Below, piece by piece: positions 1 to 8,850 of a stretch of DNA of 64,000 nucleotides (the first letter of the stretch is position 1; every line of letters starts with the position of its first letter). The position numbers and the translations under genes are program-made. Source of the stretch: CAADGY01 sp900696665 (GTDB lineage Bacteria; Acidobacteriota; Terriglobia; Bryobacterales; Bryobacteraceae); the NCBI GenBank assembly GCA_035063885.1, contig JAPSFM010000003.1, positions 1 through 64,000 of the forward strand, read 5' to 3'. The notes below the pieces were generated by a model. That model was given only the letters and a program-made list of their open reading frames with translations, was not told the origin of the DNA and ran no database searches.

Positions 1-42
1 CGCGGGAAGGCTATGCCGTGATATGCTCGCCGCGGAGGCTGC

Positions 43-1119
43 ATGCCGTACTGGATTCTTCTTCTGATTGTGCTTCTGGGGCTCACGAGTCCAACGACCG
101 CTATCGAGCGGCCTGGTGTCGAGTTCAAAATATTCCAGTTTCCTCCAAATGCCATTCCCCGCATTGACGGCGACACCGCCGATTGGAACCTGGTTCCGCC
201 CGGCTATGCCATCGGCACCGATCAACTCCGGGATACGGTGGGGAATCAATCCCTCAATCCAAAAGACCTGGACGTCCGGGTGCGCCTGGGTTGGGTGAAG
301 GGCTTGAACCGGCTCTATTTCCTCTATGAGGCCTACGACGATTATTGGGATTTCTCGCGCAGCGATCTGCACAACGACATTTTTGAAGTTGTTGTTGACG
401 GAGATCTTTCAGGCGGACCTTTCATCAAGCAGATGCATCCTTACAAAGCGCTGAACGTTTGGGACGCTCATTTCCTCTTCCACGGAGTGCACGCGCAGAA
501 CTACCACATTTTCACGCCGGCAGAGGGCAAAGACTGGGCCATGGTTTGGGGTTGCCAACCCTGGATCAAAGAATTGCCATGGGCCAACGCCGCCTATTCG
601 CACCAACTCAAGCCTGGTGGGAGCGGCAGACTGGTGCTCGAATTCTGGATTACTCCATTCGACTACGCTGGCTGCGAAGGCCCGGTACGCGCCGTGCCCT
701 CCGAATTGTGGGAGAACAAGGTGATTGGCATATCCTGGTCCGTGCTGGACTACGATGATTCCAAGTCCGAGCGGTACAAAGGCTTCTGGAACCTGTCACA
801 TAAAACCACGATGTACGGAAACGCCTCCGATGCAGTGGCTTTCCGGCTGATGCCGCTCGAGTCGAAGTTCCGCAAACCCGTAGAGGCGCAATGGTCGTTT
901 CAGGTGCTCGACAGGGCGCGCCGGGCCGTTGCGTTCAAGGACCTGTCGCATGGTGGCATCAGCACCTGGCGCTGGGATTTCGGCGACGGTAAGACGTCCA
1001 ACGAACAGCATCCTGTGCACGTCTACGAGAAGCCGGGTGAGTACGTGGTTGTGCTGGAAGTGGAAGGCCCCAAAGGCAGCAGCAAACGCGCCAAAGTGTG
1101 GGATGTTTCTCTGAAGTGA
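43..1119 (+). CDS. Secreted CBM9-like and PKD domain protein
   Basis: The protein (358 aa) begins with a signal peptide of about 20 residues and is therefore probably exported. Residues about 35-270 resemble a family 9 carbohydrate-binding (DOMON-like) fold: the opening PRIDGDTADWN motif and the later LYFLYEAYDD and FEVVVDGD segments are typical. The last 60 residues form a PKD domain with the hallmark WDFGDG (about 311-316) and HVYEKPGEYVV. No catalytic motif is visible, so binding to a glycan or to another surface protein is inferred, not shown. The ATG at 43 is preceded by GGAGG at a normal distance. The gene stands alone; the next gene converges on it after 240 bp. Confidence 0.75.
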   Translation: MPYWILLLIVLLGLTSPTTAIERPGVEFKIFQFPPNAIPRIDGDTADWNLVPPGYAIGTDQLRDTVGNQSLNPKDLDVRVRLGWVKGLNRLYFLYEAYDDYWDFSRSDLHNDIFEVVVDGDLSGGPFIKQMHPYKALNVWDAHFLFHGVHAQNYHIFTPAEGKDWAMVWGCQPWIKELPWANAAYSHQLKPGGSGRLVLEFWITPFDYAGCEGPVRAVPSELWENKVIGISWSVLDYDDSKSERYKGFWNLSHKTTMYGNASDAVAFRLMPLESKFRKPVEAQWSFQVLDRARRAVAFKDLSHGGISTWRWDFGDGKTSNEQHPVHVYEKPGEYVVVLEVEGPKGSSKRAKVWDVSLK

Positions 1120-1359
1120 CTATTGTGCGCCTCCGCCGCCGTGCTACAACGAAACGTCTTGCCGCCGGGGGGCAAACCACTTTTCCGAGTGAGAGCACAT
1201 GAAAGCTGTCTGCTGGTTACGGCGGCTTCGCCGGCAAAGTCCCATTTGGCTGGTTATGAACACACCGGATGAGGTTAAGTGATGCGCCGGTGGCGTGCGA
1301 GATGGTCAAAAATAAGCAGGACGGCTGTATCAAGCCAGTAATGACACCGCTATAGGCGA

Positions 1360-2670
1360 TTAGCGTCTCCGGATGCTGTCGAGTGCGGCGCGGGCTTCTG
1401 CATTGTCCGGGTCGAGAGCGAGTGCGCGTTCGAACCGCTGTGCCGCTCCCTCCGTATCGCTGGTATTCAGCAACGCGACCCCGAGATTATATTGAACTGC
1501 CGCGTTATTAGGATCGATTTCCGATGCGAGTTGCAGTTCCCGCACTACGCCGGCGTGATCACCCGATTGCGCCAGCACATCTGCCAGACGATAGCGAAGT
1601 TCGAGATCTCCCGGCCTGAGTTTTAGAACTTCCCGATACTGTTCCGCCGCCTCACTCCAGTTCTCCTTGGCCACCAGGACCGACGCCAACTCCGCCCTCG
1701 CAGCGAGAAAGTCCGGTTTGAGTTCGACGGCTCGCCGGAAAGATTGCACAGCCTGGTCCAGAGCATGTTGCCGGAGATATACCCCACCTAAGTTGTAGAG
1801 CGCTTCCGCCGCTTTGGGTGGGTATTCTGCCGCCCTGCGGAAGTGGACGATGGCGGCATCAGGATCACCATTTTCGGCTGCCGCCACACCCGCCCGATTA
1901 GCCGTGTCGGCCAACTCGCCCGCCCGTTGCTGTGCACGCAACTTCGCTGTAGCTTCAAAATGCCGCCGCGCTTGGTCCGTCTGTCCGGCACGTTGGAGCG
2001 CGCGGGCGAGAGCGTACCGGTATCCCACATTGTCCCGTTCCATCGCGGCTGCGTCCAGGTACTGCTTCAGTGCTTCCGCATGGTGCTGCTGTTGATCGAG
2101 TAACTGGGCGAGATGAAAGGCCGCCGATGCAAGACTCGGATTCAGGCGCAGCGCCGTTCTATACTCGCCGATCGCTTCCCTTGCGCGGTTCATTCGATGG
2201 TACGCGCGCGCAAGCGTCAAGTGAGGTTCGGCCCAATCGGGCTGTGCGGCGATCACTATCCGCAGTTCCGCGATAGCTTCTTCAAGCTTCCGGCTCGACA
2301 CCAGCGCGACGCCTAGGTTGTGCCGGGCCTCCAGATAGCCGGGTTTGAGACGTAGCGCATCTTTGAAACATCGAACCGCTTCCTTGTCATCCCCCTGTTG
2401 TTCGTGAATCAAGCCAAGCGCGTTCAGCGGTTCGGGATCGCGACTGTCAAGCCGCACCGCCTTCTCTAGCGCAGCCACCGCGCCGTCCATGTCGCCGGCA
2501 CGGTGCAGCATAGCGCCGAGATTAAACCACGCGGCCGGGCGCCCCGGTTCCAGCTTTACTGCAACCTGGAAACGGCCAATGGCAGCCTGCGTCTCGCCGC
2601 GTTTCGCAAGCGCCAGGCCCTCTTCAAACCAGGAGGTGAGCAGCAGAACTGCCGCGGCCCAGTGCACCAT
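1360..2670 (-). CDS. TPR repeat protein
   Basis: This 436-residue protein is almost entirely tetratricopeptide repeats (about 11, each with the W/Y-LG-A-F-A-P pattern, for example YNLGVAL and ALALDPDNAEA). The first 20 residues are hydrophobic and could be a signal peptide. In the middle (about residues 225-250) the repeats are broken by a charged helical linker rich in R, A and Q. TPR arrays bind protein partners; no enzyme domain is present. The gene is head-to-head with a homologous TPR gene that starts 22 bp away, and the two proteins share the linker and repeat order. Related acidobacterial TPR proteins often sit near FG-GAP/UnbV proteins, but none is seen here. Confidence 0.8.
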   Translation of the reverse strand: MVHWAAAVLLLTSWFEEGLALAKRGETQAAIGRFQVAVKLEPGRPAAWFNLGAMLHRAGDMDGAVAALEKAVRLDSRDPEPLNALGLIHEQQGDDKEAVRCFKDALRLKPGYLEARHNLGVALVSSRKLEEAIAELRIVIAAQPDWAEPHLTLARAYHRMNRAREAIGEYRTALRLNPSLASAAFHLAQLLDQQQHHAEALKQYLDAAAMERDNVGYRYALARALQRAGQTDQARRHFEATAKLRAQQRAGELADTANRAGVAAAENGDPDAAIVHFRRAAEYPPKAAEALYNLGGVYLRQHALDQAVQSFRRAVELKPDFLAARAELASVLVAKENWSEAAEQYREVLKLRPGDLELRYRLADVLAQSGDHAGVVRELQLASEIDPNNAAVQYNLGVALLNTSDTEGAAQRFERALALDPDNAEARAALDSIRRR

Positions 2671-2692
2671 GTGTGCAGTATAGTTGTTCTAA

Positions 2693-3721
2693 GTGCTTCT
2701 GGAGGCGGTGATCGCTGTGCTGCTTGCGCCAGCTACTGCGCAATCGCATTTTGCGCGCGGTGTTGAACTGCGCAATGCCGGCCGGAAAATCGAATCCTTG
2801 CGCGAGTTTCGCCGTGCCGCTGAATTGGACGCGGCGATGGCCGCGGCTCACCGGGAGATCGGTATGCTTCTGCTGGACCGGCGCGACTTTGCCGGGGCTG
2901 CAGCCGCCTTCGAGCGCGCTATTGCCAGCAATCCCGGAGACATGGATTCCCGTTATAACCGGGCCATGTCGCTGGCGAACGCGGGACGCCGCACCACAGC
3001 GATACGCGAACTCAAAGCATTGCTCAAAGACAAGGACGATTGGGGCCAGGCATGGTTCGGCTTGGGCCACGTATATGCGCGCGCCGGGCGCACTAACGAG
3101 GCCGAGCGCGCCTTCCGGAAATCGATTATGCTCGATCCTGGATTGTTCCGCGCGCATTTTGAATTGGGCAGATTGTTGGACGGCAAGGGAGATCGGGAAG
3201 GTGCGATGGAAGCGTTCGCGGCTGGAGTGAAGTTGGCGCCCGATTCGATGCCGGCGCGGTTTCGTCTGGCGACGCTTCTCCAGCGGGCCGGCCGCCGTGA
3301 AGAGGCGGCGCATCACTTTGCCGTTGTACGGGAACTGCGGGACCGGCGGCAGCGCGGCGAACAGGCGGCGCTGGCATACCAGCAGGGGCTGAAGTACCTC
3401 GAGGCCGGGGATAATGTGCCGGCGATCCGCGAACTGAAGCGCGCCGTGAAGTTGCGCCCCGATTTTCCCGAAAGCCGCATCGCACTGGGAGAGGCCTACG
3501 AACATTCCGGCGATTTGGCCGCGGCTATAGCGGAGTTTCAGCGTGTGCTGGAACTCGCACCTTCGGCGGAGATAGCCAACCACGCCGGTGTCCTGCTGGC
3601 GAAATCGGGGCGCATCGACGAAAGCATTCAAGCGTTTCGCCGTGCACTCGAAATCGATCCCAATTTCGCCAACGCGGATAAGAACCTGAAACAGGCGCTT
3701 CAAATTCAAAAGCGCCGTTGA
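2693..3721 (+). CDS. TPR repeat protein, homologous to its divergent neighbour
   Basis: This 342-residue TPR protein starts at GTG and opens with a hydrophobic stretch ending in ATAQS that looks like a short signal peptide. About eight repeats follow, interrupted near residues 210-230 by a charged linker (HFAVVRELRDRRQRG) that matches the linker of the divergent TPR gene in position and character (HFEATAKLRAQQRAG). A secreted or periplasmic scaffold is the likely role; the partner is unknown. Only 22 bp separate the two start codons, so each promoter would have to lie inside the other gene, or the true starts are further downstream. The FAD oxidoreductase follows after 19 bp and may be co-transcribed. 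Confidence 0.78.
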   Translation: MLLEAVIAVLLAPATAQSHFARGVELRNAGRKIESLREFRRAAELDAAMAAAHREIGMLLLDRRDFAGAAAAFERAIASNPGDMDSRYNRAMSLANAGRRTTAIRELKALLKDKDDWGQAWFGLGHVYARAGRTNEAERAFRKSIMLDPGLFRAHFELGRLLDGKGDREGAMEAFAAGVKLAPDSMPARFRLATLLQRAGRREEAAHHFAVVRELRDRRQRGEQAALAYQQGLKYLEAGDNVPAIRELKRAVKLRPDFPESRIALGEAYEHSGDLAAAIAEFQRVLELAPSAEIANHAGVLLAKSGRIDESIQAFRRALEIDPNFANADKNLKQALQIQKRR

Positions 3722-3740
3722 TGCAGGAAAATGAATCACG

Positions 3741-5306
3741 ATGAAACTCATTTATCCAATTACCTTGCTCGCCTCCGCGGCGATTATGCCGGCGGCGGAA
3801 TCCTTCGATGTCGTTGTTTATGGCGCCACCTCCGGCGGTGTTACCGCGGCGGTATCCGCCGCGCGTGAAGGCGCAAAAGTCGCACTGCTTGAACCGGGGC
3901 GGCACCTCGGGGGCATGTCTTCAGGCGGGCTTGGCGCGACGGATTACGGCAAACAGGAAACCATTGGCGGCATGTCTCGTGAGTTTTACGAACGCCTGGG
4001 CCGCCACTACGGGAAGGAAATCGCCTGGACGTTTGAGCCGCACGTAGCAGAGAACGTATTCAAAGAGATGGTGAAGGAGGCTGGTGTAAAAGTCTATTAC
4101 GAACACCGGCTGAAGGAAAAGGGCGGAGTGAAGAAAAGCGGCGCCCGCATCACCGAGATCGTGATGGAGAACGGCAGGGCTTTTCGTGCGAAGACGTTCC
4201 TCGATTGCACCTACGAGGGCGATCTGATGGCGTTCGCGGGCGTCACGTTCACGTGGGGCAGGGAAGGCAGGGACCAGTACGGTGAAGAGTTCGCCGGCGT
4301 GCGTCCTGTGGACCGGTATCACCATCACATTTTCCCTCCAGGCGTTTCCGCTTATGACGAAAACGGCAAGTTGCTGCCGGAAATCAGCCGCGAACCGAGA
4401 GGCGAACTCGGCGCGGCGGACAAGAAAGTGCAGGCGTACAACTTTCGCATCTGTCTTTCCAAAGACAAGAACAACCAGGTGCCATTTGCGAAACCCGCGA
4501 ATTACGATCCGCATCGCTACGCGCTGCTGCTTCGATTTATCGAAGCCTTCGAGAAACACAATGGCCGTCCGGCACGCCTCAAGGGCGACCTCCTGATCTG
4601 GTCGCTGATGCCAAACAACAAGACCGACATCAACAACCGCGGAGGTTTCTCGACCGACTACATCGGCAAGAACTGGGAATATCCCACCGCGAACTACAAG
4701 CGCCGCGCCGAGATCTGGAAGGACCATCTCAACTACACGGCTGGTTTCTTCTACTTCCTCGCTAACGATCCCCGGGTACCGCAGGCCGTTCGCGACGACC
4801 TCAATGAGTGGGGACTTGCGAAAGACGAGTTCGCAGATACGAATCACTGGCCGCACCAACTCTACATTCGAGAGGCGCGCAGAATGATTGGCGGCTTCGT
4901 GATGACCGAGAAGGATGCGCGCACCGACCTGGTGAAAGAGGACTCGGTCGCAATGGGTTCCTATCAGATCGATTCCCATAACATTCAGCGGCACGTAACG
5001 CCCGAAGGGTTTGTGCAAAATGAGGGCGACACCGAAGTGCCCGCCAAACCTTATCAGATCGCCTACCGCGTCATGCTACCGAAAAAAAGCGAAGCATCGA
5101 ACCTGCTGGTGCCGGTCTGTGTTTCAAGTTCCCACATCGCTTATGGCACTGTTCGGATGGAGCCTGTATTCATGGCACTCGGTCATGCGGCCGGTATCGC
5201 CGCGCATATGGCTGCCACCAAAAACACAAGTGTTCAGGAGATCGACGTCCCAGCGTTGCGTGCGAAACTCCGGGCGCAGCGTGCCGTCATCTCACTTGCA
5301 AATTGA
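3741..5306 (+). CDS. Secreted FAD-dependent oxidoreductase (FAD_oxidored family)
   Basis: The 521-residue protein has a short signal peptide (about 18 residues) followed at once by a Rossmann dinucleotide-binding motif: VVVYGATSGG, then VALLEPG with the acidic residue at the end of the second strand, and HLGGMSSGGLG. The body, including FLDCTYEGDLMA and the C-terminal MEPVFMALGHAAGIAA, fits the PF12831 FAD_oxidored family. Substrates of these enzymes are mostly unknown; a role in oxidising sugars or sugar acids is inferred from family members in glycan-using bacteria. The gene lies 19 bp after a TPR gene and 22 bp before a TonB-dependent receptor, suggesting an operon in which the product is taken up or processed in the periplasm. 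Confidence 0.82.
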   Translation: MKLIYPITLLASAAIMPAAESFDVVVYGATSGGVTAAVSAAREGAKVALLEPGRHLGGMSSGGLGATDYGKQETIGGMSREFYERLGRHYGKEIAWTFEPHVAENVFKEMVKEAGVKVYYEHRLKEKGGVKKSGARITEIVMENGRAFRAKTFLDCTYEGDLMAFAGVTFTWGREGRDQYGEEFAGVRPVDRYHHHIFPPGVSAYDENGKLLPEISREPRGELGAADKKVQAYNFRICLSKDKNNQVPFAKPANYDPHRYALLLRFIEAFEKHNGRPARLKGDLLIWSLMPNNKTDINNRGGFSTDYIGKNWEYPTANYKRRAEIWKDHLNYTAGFFYFLANDPRVPQAVRDDLNEWGLAKDEFADTNHWPHQLYIREARRMIGGFVMTEKDARTDLVKEDSVAMGSYQIDSHNIQRHVTPEGFVQNEGDTEVPAKPYQIAYRVMLPKKSEASNLLVPVCVSSSHIAYGTVRMEPVFMALGHAAGIAAHMAATKNTSVQEIDVPALRAKLRAQRAVISLAN

Positions 5307-5328
5307 TTTTGTATGGGGGGAGGATAAC

Positions 5329-8300
5329 ATGCGACTCAGATTCAATCCTGCTTTGGTTCTATTGATCGTCCTGATCTGGACAGGGCTTATGTTTGCGCAG
5401 TCCCCTCTGGGTACGATCACTGGAACTATCTCCGATACGCAGAACGCCCGCGTGCCGGGAGTCGAAGTAACAGCTACCCAGGTCGGAACCGGTTTGTCGT
5501 TCAAAGCGACAAGTTCGGGAGATGGAACATACGTCATCCCGAACCTGCCGGTAGGCCGGTACGAAGTCGAAGCGAGTGCAGCCGGGTTTAAGTCGTTTCG
5601 CCGCACCGATATCGTGCTGGAGGTTTCACAACGTTTGCGGCTCGATATTGCACTCGAACTCGGCGCACTCACGGAAACCATCACCATTACAGGCGCCGTC
5701 TCTCGTGTGCAAATGGAGGAAGCAACGCTGGGAAGTGTCGTGGAGCGGCAAAGGATCGAGGAACTACCTCTTAACGGCCGTCACGTGTTCAACCTGGTGA
5801 AGCTGGTTGCCGGCGTGCGGCCTGTAGACCGCGGCGCCGACGGATTCGCGGAGATATCAAACCAGGGCTTTTCCCAAATGACGTTCAATGGAGGCCCGGT
5901 CTACGGAAACCAGTTCTATGTCGACGGCGGAATGAACACGGTTCCGGTGCACAACGAGATCTCGGTAGTTCCGATGACTGACGCCGTCGAGGAGTTCAAG
6001 GTCGAAACGAACTCGCTCAAAGCCGAATTCGGCCAAACCAGCGGCGGCGTTGTTAACGTCGTGACGAAAGGTGGAACGAACGAGCTTCACGGCTCCCTCT
6101 ACGAGTTCTTCCGTAATGACTCGCTCGATGCGCGCCACGCCTTCGCCACGCAAACCGACCCCCTGACCGGCCGGATTAAGCCCATTTTGCGGTACAACCA
6201 ATTTGGTGGAACCGTCGGCGGCCCGGTATACCTTCCGCGAATATACGACGGAAGAAACCGCACCTTCTTCTTTGTCGGCTACGAGCAATGGCGCCAGAGC
6301 AGTTCCAGCCTGCGGAGGTCGACCGTGCCGACAGCGCTCGAACGCACGGGCGATTTCTCGCGGACGTTCGACAGCCGTGGCAACCTGATTCCCATTTACG
6401 ATCCGGCCACGACCACTCAGAACCCGAACGGCAGCGGATTTGTCCGCCAGCTTTTCGCGGGCAACGTCATACCGTCGTCAAGATTCGATCCGGTCTCATT
6501 GAGGGTGCTCGAATTCATGCCCCTTCCGAACGCCAAACCGGACGATCTGCTGACGAACCAGTTGAATTTTCTCTCGCTTGCATCCACTCCCGTGAATCAA
6601 GGCGTCACCAATATTCGTATCGACCGGCGCTTCAGCGACAAAGACAGTCTTCTGGGCCGCTACACCGTGACACGCAACACGCGTCAGGGCCGTGGCTGGG
6701 GCCTAGGCCCCGCCGACCCGGACATCTTTGCACGGCGCGACCAGCGCGACAACCACAACGTCATTGTCACCGAGACGCATGTGTTCTCGCCGGCCGTGAT
6801 TAATGAGTTTAAGGCGAATCTCACACGGCAGAATCTGCCCTTCCTGCACCCCAGTTTTGGAGGGAACTGGCCAGACCAGCTCGGCATGCCGGCAATCTTC
6901 CCGCGCGACCTTTTCCCACGTGTCGCCATCAGCGGTATGCTGCCGCTGGGATCCGACCCTTTCGCCGCCGGAATTCGCGCGCAGCACACGATTCAAGTTG
7001 GCGACAGCATTACTATCGTGAAAGGCAAGCACCAGATCAAAGCGGGCGTCGATCAGCGCTGGTTCCGGCTGAATTACACCCAATTGCGGAACCGGTCCGG
7101 CAATTTCAGCTTCTCAGCCGGGCTTACCGGAGACCCGCTGAGACCGGCGGGTACCGGCGTGGGCATGGCTACATTTCTGCTAGGTGAGGTATCCGGTGGA
7201 ACGCAGGAGTTCGTGCCCGCGTTCTCGTTTCATTCCTGGTCGACGGCCATGTACTTCCAGGACGATTATAAGGTCACACCACGGCTGACGCTCAACCTGG
7301 GGTTGCGCTACGATCTGGCGTCGGAACCTGTGGAGCGGCACAACCGCTTCTCGAACTTCGATCCATTCATCATCAATCCTGAGACTAATATGCCGGGTGT
7401 GCTGACGTATGCCGATGTCACGTCACCCCGTCACTTCGTGGATCGCGATTACAACAACCTCGGCCCGCGGTTCGGTTTTGCATACGATGTTACCGGCGAC
7501 GGCAAGACCGCTATTCGGGGCGGCTACGGCCTCATCTACATGCTGGTGGAATCCGGCGACACGCAAGGCGACAACTCGAACTCCTTTGGCTTTGCCTCTG
7601 CCACACCGTTTGTGCCTCCCGGCGGCGGACCGTTCCGCGCGTTTAGGTTCAGCGAAGGCCCCAATGAGCTGATTATCCCTCTCGGCCCAGCCGGCGGCCC
7701 CAGCGCGTTTCGAGGGCAAAACGTCCGTTATCAGGATCGCCATGCGCCGACGCCCTACCTTCAACAGTGGAATCTCGCTATTCAGCGCGAGTTGCCCGGA
7801 AGGTGGGTGGGCACGGTCGCCTACGCGGGAAACAAGGGCACCAAGCTGTTCGGCGGCAACTACAACCTGAACCAACTCGACCCAATCTATTGGCAACAAT
7901 ACGGACTGGGGCTCCAGGACCAGATCGAGAACCCGTTCTTCGGACAAATCACAACCGGGGCCCTTTCCGCCAGAAAGGTTCAACGCTCGCTGTTGCTCCA
8001 ACCCTTCCCGGACTACGGCTCCATCACGACGTACGCCGCCCACAACTCCTCGAGTATCTATCACTCGCTCCAGGTTACGATCGAAAAACGGTATGCAAGC
8101 GGACTGAGTGCACTGGTGTCTTACACCAACAGCAAGCTCATCAACGATTCCTACTCGTCCGCCGGGAGTTCAGGCGCCATCGGCGAGTATCGCCTGGGCC
8201 GCTTTGACCGTAATCTCGATCGGGCCATTGACCAGAACGACGTTACTCACCGCCTGGTAGGGAGTGCCGTCTACGAGTTGCCATTCGGTCCTGGGAAGCC

Positions 8301-8799
8301 ATTGCTGAGCGGAACCAGGGGAGTGCTCGGACATGCGGCTGGTGGATGGCAGGTGAATACAATCGTCACCATCGAGAGTGGAACGCCACTCAGTGTTCGT
8401 GGCGCGAACAATTTCACCGGCATCAATTGGCCGGATGTTGTCCACGATCCGACGCTGCCGTCCTCCGAACGATCGGTTCAGAGATGGTTTGACACGGACG
8501 CGTTCCGGAACCCACCGGATTTTGTGCTCGGAAACGCGCCACGGACTCTTCCTACCACTCGCGGACCGGGCATGGTGGATGTTGCGCTTTCGGCCTTCAA
8601 GAACTTCCCGATTTATGAGAGGACGAATCTGGAATTCCGCGCAGAGGCGTTTAACGCCTTCAATCACGTCAACCATACGAACCCGAACGTCACTTTCTCG
8701 CCGAATGCCGCCGGCGTCAATACGAACGCTCAATTCGGCCGTATCACCAACTCCCTGGCGGCACGGCGAATCCAGTTGGGACTTCGTCTGACGTTCTGA
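5329..8799 (+). CDS. TonB-dependent receptor, Oar-like, with carboxypeptidase-regulatory domain
   Basis: An outer-membrane active-transport protein of 1156 aa. The reading frame is open further upstream, but the ATG at 5329 is preceded by GGGGGGAGGA and begins a clear signal peptide ending at MFAQS, so the longer form is rejected. Residues about 26-115 form a carboxypeptidase-regulatory-like beta-sandwich (GTITGTISDTQ, VPNLPVGRYEVEA-type motifs); a plug domain follows (LPLNGRHVFNLV, FYVDGGMN, VVTKGGTNELHG); the rest is a beta barrel ending in the aromatic residue LRLTF, as required for barrel assembly. The substrate is not evident. The gene follows a FAD oxidoreductase by 22 bp. Confidence 0.88.
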   Translation: MRLRFNPALVLLIVLIWTGLMFAQSPLGTITGTISDTQNARVPGVEVTATQVGTGLSFKATSSGDGTYVIPNLPVGRYEVEASAAGFKSFRRTDIVLEVSQRLRLDIALELGALTETITITGAVSRVQMEEATLGSVVERQRIEELPLNGRHVFNLVKLVAGVRPVDRGADGFAEISNQGFSQMTFNGGPVYGNQFYVDGGMNTVPVHNEISVVPMTDAVEEFKVETNSLKAEFGQTSGGVVNVVTKGGTNELHGSLYEFFRNDSLDARHAFATQTDPLTGRIKPILRYNQFGGTVGGPVYLPRIYDGRNRTFFFVGYEQWRQSSSSLRRSTVPTALERTGDFSRTFDSRGNLIPIYDPATTTQNPNGSGFVRQLFAGNVIPSSRFDPVSLRVLEFMPLPNAKPDDLLTNQLNFLSLASTPVNQGVTNIRIDRRFSDKDSLLGRYTVTRNTRQGRGWGLGPADPDIFARRDQRDNHNVIVTETHVFSPAVINEFKANLTRQNLPFLHPSFGGNWPDQLGMPAIFPRDLFPRVAISGMLPLGSDPFAAGIRAQHTIQVGDSITIVKGKHQIKAGVDQRWFRLNYTQLRNRSGNFSFSAGLTGDPLRPAGTGVGMATFLLGEVSGGTQEFVPAFSFHSWSTAMYFQDDYKVTPRLTLNLGLRYDLASEPVERHNRFSNFDPFIINPETNMPGVLTYADVTSPRHFVDRDYNNLGPRFGFAYDVTGDGKTAIRGGYGLIYMLVESGDTQGDNSNSFGFASATPFVPPGGGPFRAFRFSEGPNELIIPLGPAGGPSAFRGQNVRYQDRHAPTPYLQQWNLAIQRELPGRWVGTVAYAGNKGTKLFGGNYNLNQLDPIYWQQYGLGLQDQIENPFFGQITTGALSARKVQRSLLLQPFPDYGSITTYAAHNSSSIYHSLQVTIEKRYASGLSALVSYTNSKLINDSYSSAGSSGAIGEYRLGRFDRNLDRAIDQNDVTHRLVGSAVYELPFGPGKPLLSGTRGVLGHAAGGWQVNTIVTIESGTPLSVRGANNFTGINWPDVVHDPTLPSSERSVQRWFDTDAFRNPPDFVLGNAPRTLPTTRGPGMVDVALSAFKNFPIYERTNLEFRAEAFNAFNHVNHTNPNVTFSPNAAGVNTNAQFGRITNSLAARRIQLGLRLTF

Positions 8800-8822
8800 T
8801 AGCGGCCGGGGTTTGTTCGCAT

Positions 8823-8850
8823 GCGGCCCGGCGCCTCATTGCCGGGCCGC
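8823..8850. terminator. Perfect 10-bp hairpin between convergent genes
   Basis: The arms GCGGCCCGGC (8823-8832) and GCCGGGCCGC (8841-8850) pair perfectly around an 8-nt loop. The hairpin lies between the ends of the TonB receptor and the converging glycosidase-like gene and overlaps the last codons of the latter. It could stop transcription from both sides, but no T-run follows on either strand, so an intrinsic terminator is only possible. Confidence 0.4.

Noticed and set aside
1120..1359. Possible riboswitch (GCAAACC and GGCAAAG segments looked a little like a cyclic-di-GMP aptamer)
   Set aside because: The helices do not pair as required and the region lies between two converging gene ends, where a riboswitch would control nothing.
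5011..5328. N-terminal extension of the first TonB receptor
   Set aside because: It lies within the FAD oxidoreductase gene; the ATG at 5329 has a strong ribosome site and begins the signal peptide.
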